Source: Microbacterium terricola
GTDB lineage: Bacteria; Actinomycetota; Actinomycetes; Actinomycetales; Microbacteriaceae
NCBI RefSeq assembly: GCF_027943945.1
Contig: NZ_AP027141.1
Location: 2,728,001-2,792,000 of the forward strand
Reading direction: 5' to 3'
Length of the DNA stretch: 64,000 nt
Of the stretch, positions 33,813 through 42,107 are shown piece after piece (the first letter of the stretch is position 1; every line of letters starts with the position of its first letter). Below the pieces are notes generated by a model. The model saw only the letters and a program-made list of their open reading frames with translations, was not told the DNA's origin and searched no databases. Position numbers and translations under genes: made by a program.

Positions 33813-34706
33813 TCAGGTGGCGTCAGGTTCGGTCAGCTCCACGAGGAGCGCGCGAACGCGTCGGTCGATGTCGTCGCGAATCTGCCGGACGGTGCTCAGG
33901 GACTTGCCGACCGGCTCCTCGAGGTCCCAGTCCAGATATCGACGGCCGGGATAGATCGGGCAGGCGTCGCCGCACCCCATCGTGACCACGACGTCCGCGG
34001 CCTTGACGGCCTCGTCGGTGAGCGGTTTGGGGAACTCCCCGCCCACGGTGACACCGATCTCATCGAGGGCCGTCACGATCACGGCCCGCACCTCACCGGC
34101 GGGTGCCGACCCGGCGGTGCGGACCGTCACCGCGTCGCCGGCGAGGTGGCGGAGGATGCCGGCGGCGAGCTGCGACCGCCCGGCATTCTGCACGCAGACG
34201 AACAGCACCGACGGGGTGCCGGTGTGCTGTTCCGCGCGTGCCAGGTCGTCGAGTCGGGTCACGGTGAACGTCGCGGTCCGCGATGCCCGCAGCGGAATCG
34301 CGTCGCCGCGAGTGGCGAGGCGATCGCGGGAGTCACTCAGATAGCGGGCGACCGTCTGCCGGTTGAATGTGCCCCGATAGCGGGCGGTCAGGTCGTCAAC
34401 GACTCGCTCCCAATCCGGCTCCTCCGTCGGAGCCGACGGCGCACCGAGCAGGGCGGCGACACGGTCGGCTTGCTCGGGGTTGATCGAGTACCAGACCCGA
34501 CGCCCCTCCGGCTCGCGCACGACCAAGCCCTCGGCATGAAGCGCGGCCATGTGGTGGCTGACAGTGGGCTGGCGCAGCCCGAGCTGTTCAGCGAGCCGAC
34601 CCACCAGGCCGCGCCCGTCGTCGGCGTCGCGGATCAGTTGGAGGATGCGGGCGCGGGTCGGATCGGCCAGCACCGTCAGCGCGGGCGCCTCGACCACCGA
34701 ATCCAT
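33813..34706 (-). CDS. ArsR regulator fused to arsenate-reductase domain
   Basis: 297 residues. Residues 8-85 form an ArsR winged helix (LADPTRARILQLI, then QPTVSHHMAALHAEGLV). A linker of about 80 residues follows. Residues 166-297 form a low-molecular-weight phosphatase/ArsC domain with CVQNAGR (Cys171, Arg177) and TMGCGDACPIYPGRRY, very like the stand-alone ArsC next door. Such ArsR-ArsC fusions are known in actinobacteria. A single protein may bind the operator and also process arsenate or sense through the phosphatase domain. Its start codon lies inside the operator at 34705-34720. Confidence 0.88.
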   Translation of the reverse strand: MDSVVEAPALTVLADPTRARILQLIRDADDGRGLVGRLAEQLGLRQPTVSHHMAALHAEGLVVREPEGRRVWYSINPEQADRVAALLGAPSAPTEEPDWERVVDDLTARYRGTFNRQTVARYLSDSRDRLATRGDAIPLRASRTATFTVTRLDDLARAEQHTGTPSVLFVCVQNAGRSQLAAGILRHLAGDAVTVRTAGSAPAGEVRAVIVTALDEIGVTVGGEFPKPLTDEAVKAADVVVTMGCGDACPIYPGRRYLDWDLEEPVGKSLSTVRQIRDDIDRRVRALLVELTEPDAT

Positions 34707-34720
34707 AGACCGCAGTCTAT
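34705..34720. promoter_or_regulatory. ArsR-type operator overlapping the fusion gene start
   Basis: ATAGA (34705-34709), six bases, TCTAT (34716-34720). It overlaps the start codon of the fusion gene and the TAG stop of the acetyltransferase gene, so binding would control an internal promoter of the cluster. Confidence 0.65.
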
Positions 34721-35244
34721 TCGGAGGAGATGTGAGCGGGGTCGTTGCGAGTGGAACGGCGCTCGACCAGCACGGTGTCCCGCCACTGACCTGCGTGGGG
34801 GCCGAGACGGGAGCGGGCGATCCGTTCCCGTCGGCCGACAACTCGGAAGCCGGCATGTTCGTGGAGGCGCAGGCTGGGGGTGTTCTCCGGAAAGATGCTG
34901 GACTGGATCGTCCAGTATCCGGCCTCGTCCGCGGCGGCGATGAACGCGGCGAGCAGGCGTCCGCCGATGCCCTGCGCGTGGTGGTCGGGGTGGATGTAGA
35001 CGGAGTGCTCGATCACGCCGCGGTATGCCGCGCGCGTCGACACCGGTGACGCTGCCGCCCACCCGACCACGACGCCTGCGTCGTCGACGGCGACCAGGCG
35101 TGGGTCGTGGATCTTCCCCGAGTCGAACTGCTCCCAGCTCGGCGTGTCGGTCTCGAACGTTGCCTCCCCGCCGGCGATCCCCGCAGCGAGGATGCTCTCC
35201 ACCTCGGGCCAGTCCGCGGGCACCAGGTGCCTGATCTCGGTCAT
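34717..35244 (-). CDS. GNAT acetyltransferase of the arsenic cluster (ArsN-like)
   Basis: 175 residues of the phosphinothricin-acetyltransferase subgroup: YIHPDHHAQGIGGRLL is the acetyl-CoA-binding motif and FPENTPSLRLHEHAGF the conserved end. Members in ars operons (ArsN) acetylate arsenic-containing amino-acid analogues. The start overlaps the monooxygenase stop as TGATG. Assignment to ArsN rests on context. Confidence 0.82.
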   Translation of the reverse strand: MTEIRHLVPADWPEVESILAAGIAGGEATFETDTPSWEQFDSGKIHDPRLVAVDDAGVVVGWAAASPVSTRAAYRGVIEHSVYIHPDHHAQGIGGRLLAAFIAAADEAGYWTIQSSIFPENTPSLRLHEHAGFRVVGRRERIARSRLGPHAGQWRDTVLVERRSTRNDPAHISSE

Positions 35245-36560
35245 CAGCAGCAGGATCCCGCTCCGGTCGGGCCAGTCGAGCAGACCCCGGTCGCGGGCAG
35301 TGTCAGCTGCACGGTGGTCGCGGCGCGCATATCCCCGTCGACCCAGGCGGTGACCGAGCGAACCTGCTCGTAGCCGGTGGCGAGCAGGAAGGTCGGTGCG
35401 CGGCCGTAGGACTTCATGCCCACCACGAAGAACCCCGGATCCGGATGCCGCAGCTCGGCGAACCCGTGCGGAGAGACCGTCCCGCATGAGTGCAGGTTCG
35501 GGTCAATGAGCGGCGCCAACAGCTTCGGCGCCTCGACGATCTCGTCCAACTCGAGCCGAATCTCCCTCAGCATGCCCAGGTCCGGCCGGAACCCGGTCGC
35601 ATTCACCACCAGGTCCGTGTCGTGGGTCGCCTCCTCGCCGTGACGTCGTCCGATCAGCCGGATCCCGTCGGCGCGGCGCTGCACGCGCGCGATCTCGAAC
35701 GAGTCGACGCGCTCGATCGCATCGCTGCCCACCAGCCGATCGACCCGTGAACCCAGCCGCGCCCGATCGGCGAGCTCGTCCTCGGGCGACGCGGAGACAC
35801 GGGCTGCTGCCCGGTTCCGAATCAACCAGGTCACCCGTGTCCCGAGCGCGGTCTTCGTGAGCTCGGCGAGCGCGATGAGGGTGTTCGCGGCGGAATGCCC
35901 GGCACCGACCACCGTCGTGTGCTTTCCCGCGAACAGGGCACGGTCGGCCCCGAGGACGTCGGGGAGGGCGTGGATGATGCGATCCGCGACCTGATCGATG
36001 CCGAGGGGTTCCAGACCGGTCGAGCCCAACGGGTTCGGGGTGCCGTAGGTGCCGGATGCATCGATGACCGCGCGCCCGGTCACCTCCTCGGTCTGCCCGT
36101 CGGCCGCCTGAACGCGGAGGAGGAATGGGGCGTTCTCCCGCCCGAGGGTGCGGGTGCGATCCATCCCCTCCCGCGTGACGGCGAGCACTCGGGCGCCGAA
36201 CCTGATCCGCGACCCGATCACCGGGACCGCAGCAAGCGCGGTCAGATATTCATCGACGAGTTCGTGCCCGGTCGGAGCCTTCCCCTCGTCGACGGGCCCG
36301 ACCCAGCCGGTGGAGTCGAGGAGGCGACGGGACGCCGGGTCGATCAGATGGCGCCAGGGAGAGAAGAGGCGCGTGTGACCCCAGAGCCGGATCGCCGCGC
36401 CGACCCTGTCACCGGCCTCGAGGATCTGGAAGTCGATCCCGCGCTCCGCAAGGTTCGCAGCCCCGGCCAGACCGATCGGGCCGGCGCCGATGATCAGGAC
36501 CGGAAGCGTCGCCAGCCGATCGCTGGTCGCGACTCGGGGCGTCAGGTCAAGGAGTGTCAT
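35244..36560 (-). CDS. Flavoprotein monooxygenase of the arsenic cluster (ArsO-like)
   Basis: 438 residues. The FAD motif GAGPIGLAG is at residues 25-33, a second dinucleotide motif is VVGAGHSAAN, and the FMO-like ATG-site is NATGFRPD. The protein ends CSTGPTGAGSCC with three Cys, which could bind a metal or As(III). Similar NAD(P)H-dependent flavoproteins are recurrent in ars operons (ArsO), with the reaction not well established. The ATG has GGAGG eight bases upstream. A second ArsR gene is divergent, with two matching operators between them. Confidence 0.83.
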   Translation of the reverse strand: MTLLDLTPRVATSDRLATLPVLIIGAGPIGLAGAANLAERGIDFQILEAGDRVGAAIRLWGHTRLFSPWRHLIDPASRRLLDSTGWVGPVDEGKAPTGHELVDEYLTALAAVPVIGSRIRFGARVLAVTREGMDRTRTLGRENAPFLLRVQAADGQTEEVTGRAVIDASGTYGTPNPLGSTGLEPLGIDQVADRIIHALPDVLGADRALFAGKHTTVVGAGHSAANTLIALAELTKTALGTRVTWLIRNRAAARVSASPEDELADRARLGSRVDRLVGSDAIERVDSFEIARVQRRADGIRLIGRRHGEEATHDTDLVVNATGFRPDLGMLREIRLELDEIVEAPKLLAPLIDPNLHSCGTVSPHGFAELRHPDPGFFVVGMKSYGRAPTFLLATGYEQVRSVTAWVDGDMRAATTVQLTLPATGVCSTGPTGAGSCC

Positions 36561-36581
36561 GGGGAGTCCTCCAGGTTGGAT

Positions 36582-36648
36582 ATCGATGGACGTCGATGCC
36601 CAGTATGCGCAGCTATATCGAAACCTGTCAATATCGACTACTGTCGAT
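36582..36648. promoter_or_regulatory. Two ArsR operators of the ATCGA-N6-TCGAT class
   Basis: ATCGA-N6-TCGAT occurs at 36582-36597, near the monooxygenase gene, and at 36633-36648, just before arsR. The second contains the -10-like TACTGT (36639-36644) placed six bases before the arsR start. The half-site differs by one base from the ATAGA class used by the fusion regulator. Confidence 0.65.
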
Positions 36649-36650
36649 GT

Positions 36651-37004
36651 ATGGCCACGATGCTCGAGCTCACTGACGCCTCCCCCAGGGTCGCGTGTTG
36701 CGCGCCATTGGTGAAGCAGCCCCTCGCTCAGGCCGACGCCGAACAGCTCGCCGTGACACTCAAGGCGCTCGCAGATCCGGCCCGACTCCGGCTGCTGTCC
36801 ATCGTCGCCTCCAGCGAGAACAGCGAGGCCTGCGTGTGCGACCTCATCGACCCGATCGGCCTCTCCCAGCCCACCGTCTCGCACCACCTCAAGGTGCTCA
36901 CCGAGGCCGGCTTCCTCACGAGGTCCAAGCGCGGCACCTGGGCCTACTACCGCCTCGTTCCCGGGACACTTCAGCAGGTATCCGCGCTGCTGATCAGCGA
37001 GTAG
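36651..37004 (+). CDS. arsR: ArsR/SmtB family regulator
   Basis: 117 residues. The winged helix (LADPARLRLLSIV, then QPTVSHHLKVLTEAGFL) is preceded by the metal-binding CVCDL motif in helix 3, with a further Cys pair near the N-terminus (VACCAP). Binding of As(III) or Sb(III) is expected to release DNA. There is no ribosome site; -10 TACTGT lies six bases before the ATG, so the mRNA is probably leaderless and the operator covers the promoter. Divergent from the ArsO-like gene. Confidence 0.9.
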   Translation: MATMLELTDASPRVACCAPLVKQPLAQADAEQLAVTLKALADPARLRLLSIVASSENSEACVCDLIDPIGLSQPTVSHHLKVLTEAGFLTRSKRGTWAYYRLVPGTLQQVSALLISE

Positions 37005-37110
37005 GACCACGCCCTACGGGGCAGCCGGCGCCCGCTCCTCGGGAGTTCTGATGCGCGCCATCAGCGAACCCCCGTTCCCGAGACGCGGATGCTGGGGCTA
37101 GCTTCGCATC

Positions 37111-37908
37111 GTGAGCAGCGCTGCGCCTTCTTCCTCGCCCGGCTTCGACGGGACGACGGTCGTGGTCACCGGCGCGGCCGGAGGCCAAGGACTCGCCGCT
37201 GCCCTGCTGCTCGCGGAAGCCGGTGCTCACGTGATCGCGACGGACATCGCGGATGCCGCGCCCGCGCTCCGTGGAACCGGCGTCGATTACCGGCGACTCG
37301 ATGTGACCGACGAGGGCGCCTGGAACGGCCTCGCCGAGGATCTCGCGTCGGCACTCCTCGGGCACCCGCTCCGGGGGCTGGTGAACAACGCGGGGATCAC
37401 CCACCGCACCCGACTCGGCGAAACCGCCCGCGCGGACTGGGATCGGGTGATCGCCGTCAACCTGACCGGGCCGATGCTGGGCATGCAGGCGCTCGCACCC
37501 CTGATGTCCGCCGGATCCTCGATTGTGAACATCGGATCGTCCGCGGCACTGAATGCCCACTACCCCGTTGCGTACACGTCGAGCAAATGGGGCTTGCGAG
37601 GCCTCACACATGTCGCCGCTACGGAATACGGGCCGCGCGGCATCAGGGTCAACATCGTGCACCCCGGCTTCATCGGAACGCCGATGACGGCGCACGCGCC
37701 GACTGCCATGCGCGAGACGCAACTGGCGCTGACCCCGCTCGAGCGCACCGGCACCGCGGACGAGGTGGCGCGCGTCGTCGTCTTCCTGCTCTCGGACGCG
37801 GCTGCCTACATCTCGGGGGCCGAGATCCCGGTGGACGGCGGCACCACGTCTTCTGGCGGCACGAAGGTCATGTCGGATCGGATCCGCCACCCTCGTATCC
37901 GTGGGTAG
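37111..37908 (+). CDS. SDR family oxidoreductase
   Basis: 265 residues. The nucleotide motif is TGAAGGQG (20-27), then NNAGI, SSAAL and YTSSK for the catalytic Ser, Tyr and Lys. Ends VDGGTTSSGG with a short extra tail. GTG start, six bases after a -10-like TAGCTT, with no ribosome site, so probably leaderless. Asp after the second strand (ATDIAD) suggests NAD(H). Substrate unknown; its stop is directly next to the stop of the GMC oxidoreductase. Confidence 0.84.
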   Translation: MSSAAPSSSPGFDGTTVVVTGAAGGQGLAAALLLAEAGAHVIATDIADAAPALRGTGVDYRRLDVTDEGAWNGLAEDLASALLGHPLRGLVNNAGITHRTRLGETARADWDRVIAVNLTGPMLGMQALAPLMSAGSSIVNIGSSAALNAHYPVAYTSSKWGLRGLTHVAATEYGPRGIRVNIVHPGFIGTPMTAHAPTAMRETQLALTPLERTGTADEVARVVVFLLSDAAAYISGAEIPVDGGTTSSGGTKVMSDRIRHPRIRG

Positions 37909-39477
37909 TCAACGAAGCGGCTCCGCCGCCTTGCGCGCCCCGCGCACGGCGATGGCCACACTCATCAATGTCGGATTCATCGCGTTCGCGGTGGGGATGG
38001 TGCCGTTACCGCCCACGAGCAGCCCGTCGACGCCCCACACCCGTGACCACGGGTCCGCGACCGAGGTGCCGTCGTCGGCCACTCCGATCCGTGTCGTCCC
38101 CATGTAATGCAGACTCGAACCGTTGGGAAGCAGGCGAGGCTCGGCGATGAACTCGCCCAGGGCGTTGCCGGCACGACGCAGGCGCTCGGTGGCCGCCGCG
38201 ATCTCTGCGTTCTCGGCCTCGGTGAGCGCGTACTCGATCGTCATGTTGGGAAAGCCGCGGTAGTCCAGCTCGTCGTCGTCGAACGTCACACCGTCGTCGA
38301 CGCGCGGACGCTTGCGCATGCCGTAACCCATGTTGACGTAGCCCCAGCGGTTGCCGGCCGCCGGATGAGCGGGATCCAGCGGGAACGGCGGGCTCTCGGC
38401 GTACATGACCTGCAGCGAGAAGGGGTGATCGGGTTCGGAGAACGGGATCCGGTTCACGGCGGCGACCGGATCGGCAGGGTTCACCGAGCGGCGCTCGATC
38501 TCCGCGTCCAGGTCGTCTTCGGTGGCGAATCGTCCGATCTTCTCGGCATCGACGGCGACGGTGGAGATGACGACCGGATGCTCGGTGAGGTATCGGCCGA
38601 GTGCGGATGGGCGGATGCCGGAGGCCCAGAGCAGCTGCGGAGATCGGAACGCGTCGGCAGCCACGACGACCAGGTCGGCGGGCACGAAGCGTGTCTCGCG
38701 CGAGCGCAGGTCCTCGACGCTCACGCCGACCGCCCGACCGTTCTCGACTTCGACGCGACGGACGAGCGACAGGTCATGCAACTCGAACCGCTGGCTGAGG
38801 GGCGACGTGGGATCGACGAGCGGGCCGAGCACGACATCGGCGCCGGCCCAGCGCATCGTGCCGTCGGGCTGCGGATCGCCGGCCACCGGGAGCGTGCTCG
38901 GCCCGTACCCCTCCGGCAGTTCGGCGCCGAACTCCTCCTCGAGCAGCGAGCGGATGCCTTCGCCGACCGCGGAATCGGCGAAAGCAGCATCCTGCACGTG
39001 CAGCAGATCCTTGGCCGCGTCGAGGAGGTCGTCCCATTCGTCGTCGGAAATGAACGGGATCTTCTCGCTGAACGCCGGCGACGGCGTCGCGCACGTCCAA
39101 TGCGCGCCCATACCCCCGACGTTGGTGGATGCGGCCGCAGCGGCGAAGGTCTCCGCGTGACCCGACCCTTGGCCCCCGAAATCGATCAGATGCGTTCCTT
39201 GGCGGGCGGTGAACATACCCTCCACGACCACGCCCGCCGGGATTCCGAGCGACTCTCGCAGAGCACCGGCCTGCGGTCCCTGCGACATCTCGCGTGCGCG
39301 CTCCTTCTCATCGGGGTCGGGGATGTTGCGCACGCTCTCACCAGGGATCGCGGTGAGCTGGGGCCCGGCTTCGAACATCACCACATGCGCGTCCGGCACG
39401 GCTTCGATGAGGACTCGGGCGTAGGCCGAGCCGATCGGACCGCTGCCGACGATGGCGATGGTGGGGTGGGATGACAT
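37909..39477 (-). CDS. GMC-family FAD oxidoreductase (sugar/C-glycoside oxidase-like)
   Basis: 522 residues. The FAD motif is VGSGPIGSAYAR, the middle motif NVGGMGAHWT and the C-terminal active-site region LHYMGTTR with NAMNPTLMS. The AHWT element matches the site where pyranose-oxidase relatives hold FAD. Related soil Microbacterium enzymes (CarA type) oxidise the sugar of C-glycosides at C3. GAGGAGG lies before the ATG. It is last in a - strand series after the aromatic operon and DHA2 transporter. A paralogue lies at 62060-63595. The substrate is inferred from context. Confidence 0.82.
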   Translation of the reverse strand: MSSHPTIAIVGSGPIGSAYARVLIEAVPDAHVVMFEAGPQLTAIPGESVRNIPDPDEKERAREMSQGPQAGALRESLGIPAGVVVEGMFTARQGTHLIDFGGQGSGHAETFAAAAASTNVGGMGAHWTCATPSPAFSEKIPFISDDEWDDLLDAAKDLLHVQDAAFADSAVGEGIRSLLEEEFGAELPEGYGPSTLPVAGDPQPDGTMRWAGADVVLGPLVDPTSPLSQRFELHDLSLVRRVEVENGRAVGVSVEDLRSRETRFVPADLVVVAADAFRSPQLLWASGIRPSALGRYLTEHPVVISTVAVDAEKIGRFATEDDLDAEIERRSVNPADPVAAVNRIPFSEPDHPFSLQVMYAESPPFPLDPAHPAAGNRWGYVNMGYGMRKRPRVDDGVTFDDDELDYRGFPNMTIEYALTEAENAEIAAATERLRRAGNALGEFIAEPRLLPNGSSLHYMGTTRIGVADDGTSVADPWSRVWGVDGLLVGGNGTIPTANAMNPTLMSVAIAVRGARKAAEPLR

Positions 39478-39493
39478 GGGTTCCTCCTCGAGG

Positions 39494-40993
39494 TCAGACG
39501 ACGGCCGACTCGACGGTCGGCACGGGTTCGAGTTCCAGATGGTCGGACAGGCGACGGTGGGGAAGCAGCACTGCGGCCACGATCCCGATCGAGTAGGCGA
39601 TCGCCAGTCCGATGAAGATCGGCGCGAGCACCGCCGAGTACAGCGCAGCCACCTCGGTTTGGACCGCGGCGGATGACGCATGCACCACCGCCGGTGTCAG
39701 AGTGGCGGCATCCAGATCTGAGGGCAGTCCCAGCGCGACGCCCGCACCGATCACACCACCGACGATCGCCGTGGCGGTGGTCGATCCGACTTGACGGACC
39801 AGGCTCACGGTCGCGGTCACGCTTCCGGTGTCACCGTGTGGTGCCGCGCTCTGCGCGACCGCGACCAGGATGTTCATGAAGGCGCCCGTTCCCACCCCCA
39901 CCACGAACATCGTGGCCATCGGCACCCAGAGCGGCAGCCCGGGCGGCAGGAAGGCCATGACCAGCAGTCCGGCCGCTGCCAGCGCTGTGCCGATGATCGG
40001 GAACGGCCGATACCGTCCCGACCGACTCGCCAGCGCACCGGTGACCAGAGTGCTCACCAGCATGCCGAACACCGTGGCGATCGGCACGAGTCCTGACACG
40101 GTCACGGACGTGCGGTACGCCATCTGGATGAAGGTCGGAACGTAGGAGACGACCGAGAAGAGCCCGACGCCGATGACGGTCGACAGGACGATGCAGATCA
40201 GGATCGTGCGATCGGCGAAGTGGCGAAGCGGCACGAGCGGCTCACTCACCCGCCGCTCGACGATGATGAAGACGGCGAGCGCTCCCAGAGCGATCAGGCC
40301 GGCGACCACAACGGGCGCGGTTACGGTCCACCCGCCAGAGCTCGCCCAACTGGCTGCGAGGACCAGCGCCGTCACGGAGACACCGAGGATGATCGCCCCC
40401 GCGACGTCGAACGTCCGCCCACGGTGCCCCGCGACGCGCGGGACGGCGATGACGGCGAGAGCGAGGGCGATCAACCCGACCGGAATGTTGATCCAGAAGA
40501 CCCAACGCCAGCCCCAGGCATCGGTGATCACACCGCCCAGCAAGGGGCCGACGAGGATCGCGACGGGAAACGCGGCACCGATGACGGAGAGCACGCGCGG
40601 TCGTTCGCGCGGCGCGACGACCGTGCCGACGATCGTCTGCGGCATCAGGTGCAGCCCCGCCGATCCGATCCCCTGCGCGATCCTGGCGATCGCCAGCTGA
40701 GTGATGTCCTGGGCGAACCCGCAGAACAGTGATGCGACGAGGAACAAGACGAGGCTCGACAGGAAGATCAGTCGGGCCCCCAGCAGATCGCCGAGCTTGC
40801 CCAGCACCGGGAGCATGACCGTGCTGGCGAGGGTGTACGACACGATCACCCAGCTCATCTGCTGGACGGCACCCAAGTCCCCCGCAATCGTGGCGAGCGA
40901 GGTGGCGACCACGGTGTGATCCAGCGCTCCGAGGAACGAGACGGTGAGCAGGGAGATGATGAGGAGGCGCAGCCTCCAAGGTGTGAGTGGCAT
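39494..40993 (-). CDS. DHA2-family MFS exporter (EmrB/QacA type)
   Basis: About 499 residues and fourteen helices. Motif A is GKLGDLLGARL, motif C is GPLLGGVITDAWGWRW and the N-terminal motif is LDHTVVATSLATI, all features of DHA2 drug exporters. The start is uncertain: ATG 40993 (MPLTPWRLRLL) fits the family, and ATG 41053 is also possible. A strong promoter (TTGAAA-N17-TAGAAT) at 41097-41125 starts transcription near 41090, which excludes the ATG at 41098. In a ring-degradation cluster it may export phenolic intermediates or, alternatively, move substrate. Confidence 0.82.
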   Translation of the reverse strand: MPLTPWRLRLLIISLLTVSFLGALDHTVVATSLATIAGDLGAVQQMSWVIVSYTLASTVMLPVLGKLGDLLGARLIFLSSLVLFLVASLFCGFAQDITQLAIARIAQGIGSAGLHLMPQTIVGTVVAPRERPRVLSVIGAAFPVAILVGPLLGGVITDAWGWRWVFWINIPVGLIALALAVIAVPRVAGHRGRTFDVAGAIILGVSVTALVLAASWASSGGWTVTAPVVVAGLIALGALAVFIIVERRVSEPLVPLRHFADRTILICIVLSTVIGVGLFSVVSYVPTFIQMAYRTSVTVSGLVPIATVFGMLVSTLVTGALASRSGRYRPFPIIGTALAAAGLLVMAFLPPGLPLWVPMATMFVVGVGTGAFMNILVAVAQSAAPHGDTGSVTATVSLVRQVGSTTATAIVGGVIGAGVALGLPSDLDAATLTPAVVHASSAAVQTEVAALYSAVLAPIFIGLAIAYSIGIVAAVLLPHRRLSDHLELEPVPTVESAVV

Positions 40994-41096
40994 TCGCGGT
41001 CTGCCCGAACGATCGGACCGTCGACGCGACCGAGTGTGCCCCGGATGCTGCATCACATCAGGGGACGGATCCAGAACGGATCCCGACGTCTTGTCC

Positions 41097-41125
41097 ATTC
41101 TAGTCTTACTTATGTTCTTTTTCAA
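41097..41125 (-). promoter_or_regulatory. SigA-type promoter inside the end of the FAH gene
   Basis: On the - strand TTGAAA (41125-41120), a 17-base spacer and TAGAAT (41102-41097). It overlaps the last codons of the upstream FAH gene and gives the DHA2 exporter its own transcript. Confidence 0.7.
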
Positions 41126-42107
41126 CCAAAGACGCCAAGCGGGACCGCGCGCGCGATCGGGTCCGCGCCGGAGCGAGTCCGGGCGCGGATACGGCGGCAC
41201 CGACGCGGCTGGCGAGCTCGCCGATCCCCTCAACCACCATGCGCACCTCGTCACCCTCGCGCAGGGGCTCCGGCGAGAGCTCGCCGGCGCGACCCCAGAG
41301 TTCGCCGAGGCATCCGCCGTTGCCGACGGTGCCGGACCCGAGCACATCGCCTGGCACGACTCGAGAGTTGCGCGACGCGTATGCCACGAGTTCGCCGAAG
41401 GGCCAGCCCATGTTCGAGACGAGGTCCTCGCCGATCAGCTTGCCGTTGACGAAGACCTCCGCGCGGATACCGAGGAACCCCTCCGCGTCGAGGTAGGGCT
41501 CGAGTTCGTCGGCAGTGACGATCCAGGGCCCGAGGCTCGTGCCGAAGTCCTTGCCCTTCGCGGGCCCGAGACGCACCTTCATCTCGCGGGACTGGATGTC
41601 GCGGGCGGACCAGTCGTTCATGATCGTGTAGCCGAAGATGTGGGATGCCGCAGCATCCGCGTCCAGATTCGCCCCACCCGTACCGGGCACCGCGCCGATG
41701 ACGGCGGCGACCTCGAGCTCGAAGTCGAGCCGCTCGGTCACCGGCGGAGAGACCGGTTCATCCGGTCCGAGCACGGTGTGCGGGTTGGAGAAGTAGAACG
41801 CCGGCGCCTGGTACCACTCCGGCACGACCTCGCTCTTTCCATCAACCGATGCGCTGACCCCTTCGACATGCTCTTCGAACGCCACGAAATCGCGGATGGC
41901 CGCTGGCACGAGCGGGGCGAGCAGCCGTACGCTCTGGAGCGGCAGGCGCTCCTCCAGTCCGTGGGCGGCCGAAGCGCGACGAAGCGCCTCGTGCGCTCCG
42001 GTCAAGCCGATCGAGAGGAGTTCCGCGACGGTGAGACCATCTGCGAACGGCACGACGTGATCATCCACGATGAACCCCTCGCCGCCGACCCAGCGCGCGA
42101 TCCTCAT
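41106..42107 (-). CDS. Fumarylacetoacetate hydrolase family protein
   Basis: 333 residues. The FAH core shows DFVAFEEHVEG, FYFSNPHTVLGP, DFELEVAAVIG, GYTIMNDWSARD and KGKDFGTSLGPW, which hold the acidic metal ligands and Lys of the family. These enzymes hydrolyse C-C bonds of ring-fission products. The start overlaps the amidohydrolase stop (ATGA). The C-terminal tail is Arg-rich (ARTRSRARSRL). Probably acts late in the aromatic pathway. Confidence 0.88.
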   Translation of the reverse strand: MRIARWVGGEGFIVDDHVVPFADGLTVAELLSIGLTGAHEALRRASAAHGLEERLPLQSVRLLAPLVPAAIRDFVAFEEHVEGVSASVDGKSEVVPEWYQAPAFYFSNPHTVLGPDEPVSPPVTERLDFELEVAAVIGAVPGTGGANLDADAAASHIFGYTIMNDWSARDIQSREMKVRLGPAKGKDFGTSLGPWIVTADELEPYLDAEGFLGIRAEVFVNGKLIGEDLVSNMGWPFGELVAYASRNSRVVPGDVLGSGTVGNGGCLGELWGRAGELSPEPLREGDEVRMVVEGIGELASRVGAAVSAPGLAPARTRSRARSRLASLVEKEHK

